Of a DNA stretch of 64,000 nt, positions 59,384 through 64,000 are shown one piece after another. Made by a program: the position numbers and the translations under genes. The number at the start of each line of letters is the position of its first letter. Positions within the stretch are counted from its first letter, which is position 1. The stretch comes from DASQHY01 sp035602605. GTDB taxonomy: Bacteria; Acidobacteriota; Terriglobia; Acidiferrales; UBA7541. The DNA lies in the NCBI GenBank assembly GCA_035602605.1, contig DATNLZ010000108.1, forward strand, positions 23,814 to 87,813. Reading direction: 5' to 3'. Below the pieces are notes generated by a model. That model saw only the letters and a list, made by a program, of their open reading frames with translations. It had not been told where the DNA came from and ran no database searches.

Positions 59384-61597
59384 ATGACGAGAATAGTTAT
59401 TTCCAGAAGAAGCTTTTTGCACAAGACAGCGACGCTAAGCGGCGCCGCGCTCTTAGGTGATTTGGGCACGGCCGGTGCAATGGCGGCTGCCCCGGCTCCC
59501 AATGATATGCCTTGGTTTGACCGGCCGATGCGCTGGGCGCAGCTGACGCTGGTTGAGAATGATCCCGGGCAGTACGACCTGAAGTTCTGGCTCGACTATT
59601 TCAGGCGCGTGCACGCCGATGCCGCGTGTCTGAGCGCCGGAGGGTGTGTTGCCTATTATCCCACCAGAGTTCCCTTTCATTATCGTAGTGCCTGGTTGGC
59701 TGACTCCGACCCTTTCGGCGATCTGGTTGCGGGATGCCGCAAGTTGGGTATGGTCACTGTTGCGCGCACCGACCCTCACGCTGCGCATCAAGATGTGCAT
59801 GACAATCACCCCGATTGGATCGCTATTGATGCCGAGGGGCGGCCCCGGCGTCACTGGGCGGATCCCCAATTCTGGGTAACTTGCGGACTCGGTCCGTACA
59901 ACTTCGAATTCATGACCCAGGTCCACCGAGAAATCATGACGCTATACACACCGGACGGAATTTTCAGTAATCGCTGGTCGGGGTCGGGCATGTGCTATTG
60001 CGTGCATTGCCAGCGGAATTTCAAAGCGGCTTACGGTATGGAGCTGCCACGCACAAATGATCCCCGAGATCCTCAACGTCGCAACTACATCCTGTGGCGC
60101 GAGCAGCGCCTGTTTGAGCTCTGGCGCTTGTGGGACTCGGAGATTCGCAAGATTAGCCCGGAGGCCCGTTTTATTCCCAACACCGGTGGCGGCGCGCTCA
60201 GCGACCTCGATATGAAGGCAGTTGGCGAACTCGCGGACACCTTATTTGCCGACCGTCAAGCACGACGGGGCGTGATGCCTCCGTGGGCCAACGGGAAGAA
60301 CGGCAAGGAGTACCGCGCCGCGCTCGGGCGCAAGCCAATCGTCGGCATCTTCAGTGTGGGATTGGAGGAGCCCTATCGTTGGAAGGATTCCGTGCAGAGC
60401 GAGGCGGAAATTCGCATCTGGGTTGCGGATGGAATCGCCAATGGCTTGCGTCCGTGGTTTACGAAATTCGCTGGCACCCTGCATGACCGCCGATGGCTGG
60501 ATGTAGTCGAGGGTATCTACCGGTGGAGCTATCGCTGGGAACGCTACCTGCGCAACGAAGAGCCGCTCGCGCGTGTGGCCATGGTGTATTCACAGCAAAC
60601 CGCGACGTTCTACGGCGGTGAGCATGCCCGGGCGAAAGTGGAAGACCACGCACTCGGTTTCTACCATGCGCTTATCGAAGGCCGAATTCCGTTCGAAATG
60701 GTGCACGACCGCTTGCTCGATTCCGCACACATAGATCGATTCAAAGTTCTGATCCTGCCAAACATTGCGGCGCTTTCCGACGAGCAGTGCAATCAGATTC
60801 GACAATATCTCCATTGCGGTGGCAGCATCGTCGCGACCCTGGAGACCTCGCTCTATAACCAATGGGGGGTGCGGAGAAGCAACTTTGGACTCGCTGATCG
60901 TTTCGGTGTGCAGTACAAAGGTCGCATCGAGGGTCCGATGCAGAATTCGTATTGGACCGTGGAGAACAAGCAGGCCGCCACCGGGAATCATCACCTGGTT
61001 CTGGCCGGGCTCGAAGACGCTGAGCGCATCATCAATGGCGTGTTTCGCGTGGACGTCGAGCCAATGCAAAAGGTTTTGAATCCACTACTCACGTTGGTTC
61101 CTTCCTATCCGGACTTACCCATGGAAGAGGTATTTCCGCGCGTCCTGCACACCGACATTCCAGGAATTTACACGCATGAGTCAGGGAAAAGCCGTGTCGT
61201 TTATTTTCCGTGGGACATCGACCGTACTTTCTGGGAAGTCATGTGCGTTGATCACGGAAAGCTCTTGAGAAACGCCGTCGACTGGGCGAGCAATGAAGAG
61301 AAAAACGTCACCGTGACCGGTCCCGGCGTGCTGGACGTGACGGTGTGGCGGCAGAAGACCTCGATGACCGTCCACTTGGTCAATCTGACCAACCCCATGA
61401 TGATGAAGGGACCGTTCCGGGAAGTCGTTCCCGTAGGAGCGCAGCGCGTTCGGGTGCAGCTTCCGCCCGGCAAAAAAGCCGAGAAAGTCCAACTTCTCGT
61501 GAGCGGGCAGGCGCCTAGCACGCGAGACGCAGGTGCCTCTATCGAGGTCACCGTACCATTCATTGGTGTGCATGAGGTTGTTGCGATTGATCTGTGA
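59384..61597 (+). CDS. Tat-exported glycoside-hydrolase-like protein (GHL6 / beta-galactosidase trimerisation-like)
   Basis: The 737-residue protein begins with a twin-arginine signal (ISRRSFLHKTATLSGAALLG) and the ATG follows GGAG with four bases. Residues ~45-340 resemble hypothetical glycosidase domain GHL6, a TIM-barrel: DYFRRVHADAACLSAGG, ARTDPHAAHQDV, TLYTPDGIFSNRWSG. Residues ~390-590 resemble the beta-galactosidase trimerisation (glutamine-amidotransferase-like) domain (VLILPNIAALSDEQCNQIRQYL, then GGSIVATLETS). The C-terminal ~110 residues form a beta-sandwich. The lack of a verified catalytic Glu pair means glycosidase activity is only predicted. The gene has no sugar-transport or regulator neighbours. 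Confidence 0.75.
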   Translation: MTRIVISRRSFLHKTATLSGAALLGDLGTAGAMAAAPAPNDMPWFDRPMRWAQLTLVENDPGQYDLKFWLDYFRRVHADAACLSAGGCVAYYPTRVPFHYRSAWLADSDPFGDLVAGCRKLGMVTVARTDPHAAHQDVHDNHPDWIAIDAEGRPRRHWADPQFWVTCGLGPYNFEFMTQVHREIMTLYTPDGIFSNRWSGSGMCYCVHCQRNFKAAYGMELPRTNDPRDPQRRNYILWREQRLFELWRLWDSEIRKISPEARFIPNTGGGALSDLDMKAVGELADTLFADRQARRGVMPPWANGKNGKEYRAALGRKPIVGIFSVGLEEPYRWKDSVQSEAEIRIWVADGIANGLRPWFTKFAGTLHDRRWLDVVEGIYRWSYRWERYLRNEEPLARVAMVYSQQTATFYGGEHARAKVEDHALGFYHALIEGRIPFEMVHDRLLDSAHIDRFKVLILPNIAALSDEQCNQIRQYLHCGGSIVATLETSLYNQWGVRRSNFGLADRFGVQYKGRIEGPMQNSYWTVENKQAATGNHHLVLAGLEDAERIINGVFRVDVEPMQKVLNPLLTLVPSYPDLPMEEVFPRVLHTDIPGIYTHESGKSRVVYFPWDIDRTFWEVMCVDHGKLLRNAVDWASNEEKNVTVTGPGVLDVTVWRQKTSMTVHLVNLTNPMMMKGPFREVVPVGAQRVRVQLPPGKKAEKVQLLVSGQAPSTRDAGASIEVTVPFIGVHEVVAIDL

Positions 61598-61859
61598 CTG
61601 TGGAGGTTTGCCTCGGCCGCCCAATCCCGGCACAGAAGTTCTGCCTGCTCCAGCCGGCCTTCTCTTGTTTAATCCGGTGGGTATCGGTACGTCCGGAGGA
61701 TTGCCTCCACCATGGTGCGCAGGTTCGCGCGGACGCGTTCCTTGGCCGTCCAAAGTGACACGGCCTAAGCTTGAAAAGCTGTGGCTTGCCACATCCCCAG
61801 GTTTCTTCGGAAGCGAAGCAAAAGGAGATCCGATAAGCCCAGCAGGCGGATCGCGAGAA
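61598..61859. other. intergenic region between convergent genes
   Basis: The 262 bases between the glycosidase-like gene and the convergent membrane protein contain no supported gene. No convincing terminator stem with a T run is visible. I see nothing else in it. Confidence 0.4.
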
Positions 61860-62894
61860 CTACTTGCTTGCCGTTCCCGCAGCAACGGCCTTTTGCGAGA
61901 TGACAAACGTCAGCCGCACGCGATGCACTTGGCCCTTATCGTCACGCGACACTTCGGCGCTGCGCAACAGCGTCCCGAGTACACGCAGCGTTGCAGGATC
62001 CATCTGCCGACCAGTCTTCGGGTCGGCTAGCGCCATTCGACCCATGATTCGCAAGCCTTCGAGGGTCCCGGCAAGCTGCTGCGCGTTTTCAGCCGTATCG
62101 CATTCGCCGTCAAGCGCCAGGTCGACGCGGTCACCCTCCGGACGCGCCGCCAGACTCAGCCAACGTACGCTTCGCGCAAGGTTTTCCAGTTGCTCGGATC
62201 GAATATCATGGAACGAAAACTCTTTTTTCTGCATTGCGGAATCGAGTTTCGCTACCGCGAATAGAGGCGCGCCACTGACCCGCGCGATGCGCTCCTGCAT
62301 CTCTGGCGCCGAGCGATTACCGCGCTCACTAGTGTTAGCCGATGGTTTAGGGATTGGCTCAGACGCCGGCTGAAGTTTCCGACTGTCGGTCAGCAGTATG
62401 CGATTGGAATTCAGAAAACGAATCACAACAGTTTTCCCGGGCGATTTGGCGGGGATAAGGTAAACGTCGCCACTGGTTTGCTTTTCCAGTTTGCCCGTGC
62501 GCAACGCATACGCGGCAATTTTCTTCTGGTCGAAGCGTCCATCGACAATCGCGGTGGTGACCGCATTTTTGCCTTCGTCCAGCATTGCGAGAACCAAGCG
62601 ATCGAGGTCCCGCTCGTAGTCGAATCCAGTCGCGCGCACGAACTCTGCATAATCGCGATCCTTGGTTACCGGCGGCACCATTGCCAAAAGGCGCATGACA
62701 AAAGCAGACGAGCGCAGCGCCGCCACATCGGCGTACAACAAAACTGTCGAATCTACCGGTGCCAGCTCCACAAGCTCAGGCGGATCCGCCGCGGGCGCAA
62801 TTCCGCCCGCGTGCCGCCGCGCGTAGGAGTACATAAAAATGCCCGCGCCGGCGATAACCGCCAGCAGAACCGCAATCGGCCCGCGTGTACGCAT
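61860..62894 (-). CDS. membrane-anchored extracytoplasmic hypothetical protein
   Basis: The 344-residue protein has an N-terminal anchor (about residues 7-26, IAVLLAVIAGAGIFMYSYA) and a large periplasmic domain with alternating strands and helices (LAPVDSTVLLYADVAALRSS, KTVVIRFLNSNRILLTDSRK, PLFAVAKLDSAM, then MDPATLRVLGTLLRSAEVSRD). The pattern resembles DUF3352-like proteins, but I cannot assign the family. The ATG at 62894 is preferred to a TTG two codons earlier. Its 3' end has a decayed copy at 58874-58980. Upstream are 250 bases without a gene and then the tRNA cluster. Confidence 0.75.
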   Translation of the reverse strand: MRTRGPIAVLLAVIAGAGIFMYSYARRHAGGIAPAADPPELVELAPVDSTVLLYADVAALRSSAFVMRLLAMVPPVTKDRDYAEFVRATGFDYERDLDRLVLAMLDEGKNAVTTAIVDGRFDQKKIAAYALRTGKLEKQTSGDVYLIPAKSPGKTVVIRFLNSNRILLTDSRKLQPASEPIPKPSANTSERGNRSAPEMQERIARVSGAPLFAVAKLDSAMQKKEFSFHDIRSEQLENLARSVRWLSLAARPEGDRVDLALDGECDTAENAQQLAGTLEGLRIMGRMALADPKTGRQMDPATLRVLGTLLRSAEVSRDDKGQVHRVRLTFVISQKAVAAGTASK

Positions 62895-63099
62895 CGACAA
62901 GCAGTGTAACGCGAAGCACCAGCCGGAGGCTAATGGCGGCTACCTCTGAAAACTGCAACCCCCGCTACCCCAGAATTGGCATGACACGCTGGCAAGCGGC
63001 GCGCTTGGCGTATGATGATGTGTCGGGAACACGCCTGAGAGAGATTCTAGCTTTTCCACAGGGCTTGGCTGGCTTCTTGCTCTGGATCGAAAAAGCCCC

Positions 63100-63129
63100 T
63101 TGCAATTCCTAGACCCAATCTGATATTCT
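63100..63129 (+). promoter_or_regulatory. putative promoter of the tRNA cluster
   Basis: TTGCAA (63100-63105), 18-base spacer, TATTCT (63124-63129), ending 17 bases before tRNA-Thr. The fit is moderate, but its position is right for the tRNA-tuf transcript. Confidence 0.45.
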
Positions 63130-63146
63130 TCTTCGGTTTAACCGGT

Positions 63147-63218
63147 GCTGGCGTAGCTCAGTGGTAGAGCATCTGATTTGTAATCAGAGGGTCCGGGGTT
63201 CAAATCCCTGCGCCAGCT
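63147..63218 (+). tRNA. tRNA-Thr (anticodon UGU)
   Basis: A complete cloverleaf: acceptor GCTGGCG pairs with CGCCAGC, D arm TAGCTCAGTGGTAGAGC, anticodon stem TCTGA/TCAGA with loop TTTGTAA (anticodon TGT), T loop GGTTCAAATCC. CCA is not encoded. It reads ACA codons. Confidence 0.95.
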
Positions 63219-63354
63219 GAGATTGGGCTTGTCGGGGAGCGAGGACGGACGATTTCCTCTCAATGAAATTGAGCGGGCTAGTGTCTTTTGACGCGAGCCT
63301 TTTTCTGTTTTTCCCCGTGCGGAGCGCGCGTTTGCGTTCCTATTTTCTTTCGCG

Positions 63355-63443
63355 GGACGGGTGGGTGAGTGGCTAAAACCAGCAGACTGTAAATCTGCCG
63401 CTCCTTGCGGGCTACGGAGGTTCGAATCCTCCCCCGTCCACCA
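63355..63443 (+). tRNA. tRNA-Tyr (anticodon GUA)
   Basis: A class II tRNA: acceptor GGACGGG pairs with CCCGTCC, anticodon stem GCAGA/TCTGC with loop CTGTAAA (anticodon GTA), a long variable arm (CGCTCCTTGCGGGCT) and T loop GGTTCGAATCC. CCA is encoded at 63441-63443. Confidence 0.95.
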
Positions 63444-63593
63444 GCGCAGCGTCTCGTGAGTGTCGTGATCTTGTAAACCTGAAGATAGATAAAGCCGAGG
63501 CGGTTCAGAACGTTAACGAACAACTTAATGAAAACGGCGAGGTCGCGAGTTCCAGGCGTGACGTAGAAGGCGCGGTGGACGAAATACTTTCGA

Positions 63594-63669
<76 letters not shown>

Positions 63670-63749
63670 GTTTGGATGCGCGTAGTCGAAGCGGTTGCGG
63701 TGTCGCCTGGAGACCAGTGACACAGAGTTTCGAGTGAGGCGTGCTATAC

Positions 63750-63824
63750 GCGGGGGTAACTCAACGGTAGAGTCTCGCTCTTCCAAGGCGATGGTTGCCG
63801 GTTCAAATCCGGTCCCCCGCTCCA
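63750..63824 (+). tRNA. tRNA-Gly (anticodon UCC)
   Basis: Acceptor GCGGGGG pairs with CCCCCGC; anticodon stem TCGCT/GGCGA with loop CTTCCAA (anticodon TCC); T loop GGTTCAAATCC. CCA is encoded at 63822-63824. It lies 44 bases before tuf. Confidence 0.94.
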
Positions 63825-63868
63825 AGTTTCGGCCTGAATTTTTTATTTGGACGTGAGGTAGAGGAGCA

Positions 63869-64000
63869 ATGGCGAAGGAAAAATTCGAGCGCAGTAAGCC
63901 GCACGTCAACATTGGAACGATTGGTCACATTGACCACGGCAAGACGACGCTGACGGCGGCGATCACCAAAGTATTGTCGAAGAACAACCCCAAGGTGCAA
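63869..64000 (+). CDS. tuf: elongation factor Tu, N-terminal part (3' end outside window)
   Basis: The last 44 codons of the window read MAKEKFERSKPHVNIGTIGH, then IDHGKTTLTAAITKVLSKNN. GHIDHGKT is the G1 P-loop of EF-Tu, which carries aminoacyl-tRNA to the ribosome. The ATG follows GAGGAGCA. Position after the Thr-Tyr-Thr-Gly tRNA cluster is the common bacterial arrangement. The gene continues past the window, so length cannot be judged. Confidence 0.97.
   Translation, partial: MAKEKFERSKPHVNIGTIGHIDHGKTTLTAAITKVLSKNNPKVQ

Overview
The window is chromosomal, moderately GC-rich and gene-dense, and looks like a soil-type Acidobacteriota (Koribacter / Acidobacteriales-like) contig. This is inferred from gene content: an Oar-like TonB-dependent receptor with an N-terminal carboxypeptidase-regulatory domain, several secreted DUF4097 and TonB-C proteins, ECF sigma/zinc-finger anti-sigma pairs tied to envelope proteins, paired PilZ proteins, a very large CPBP protease and a dnaK-dnaJ-hspR cluster. 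No single marker proves the phylum. I see no integrase, transposase, phage gene, CRISPR array or rRNA.

Layout. 0-2.7 kb: the 3' end of a DinG-type helicase, then the queuosine precursor genes queD, queE and queC with a small membrane protein between. 2.8-4.05 kb: a secreted TPR protein with a good terminator. 4.06-5.7 kb: a two-gene ABC exporter. 5.8-8.4 kb: a lasso-peptide-like maturation cassette (PqqD/B1-type RRE protein, B2-type transglutaminase-fold protease, nucleotidyltransferase fused to a methyltransferase) with no visible precursor or cyclase. 8.5-14.3 kb: a minus-strand operon of ECF sigma factor, zinc-finger/HEAT anti-sigma factor, a beta-solenoid protein ending in TonB-C, a DUF4097 protein and a double-PDZ protein, closed by a terminator; it looks like an envelope-stress regulon. 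14.5-17.9 kb: a giant CPBP membrane protease with two copies of a PepSY-like module.

18-34 kb is mostly housekeeping and single genes: recG, rsmD, an AsmA protein, a TonB-like protein, a ketopantoate reductase, a class V aminotransferase, a HAD phosphatase, two divergent PilZ proteins, an alpha/beta hydrolase, an aldo-keto reductase, a truncated UvrC-like protein and an acyl-CoA dehydrogenase. After a 0.77-kb gap come a stand-alone Clp-type AAA+ ATPase, a secreted unknown, an M23 endopeptidase, thiL, the Oar-like receptor, PBP1A and a MauE/DsbA redox pair.

47-52 kb holds a heat-shock group, dnaK - unknown - dnaJ - hspR, preceded by a near-consensus promoter overlapped by a HAIR-like HspR site, then a DnaC/DnaI-like ATPase. 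53-56.3 kb holds a six-domain ribosomal protein S1 with a long low-complexity N-terminus, an HU/IHF protein and a HIT hydrolase. 56.4-58.7 kb is a second ECF sigma/anti-sigma/secreted-protein unit. 58.7-59.4 kb contains decayed copies of the 3' ends of two neighbouring genes. Then come a Tat-exported glycosidase-like protein, a membrane-anchored unknown, and a tRNA cluster (Thr-UGU, Tyr-GUA, Thr-GGU, Gly-UCC) leading into tuf, cut by the window end.

Functional themes are envelope maintenance and stress sensing, protein quality control, and one candidate RiPP-type maturation cassette, which is the most likely place for undescribed biology.
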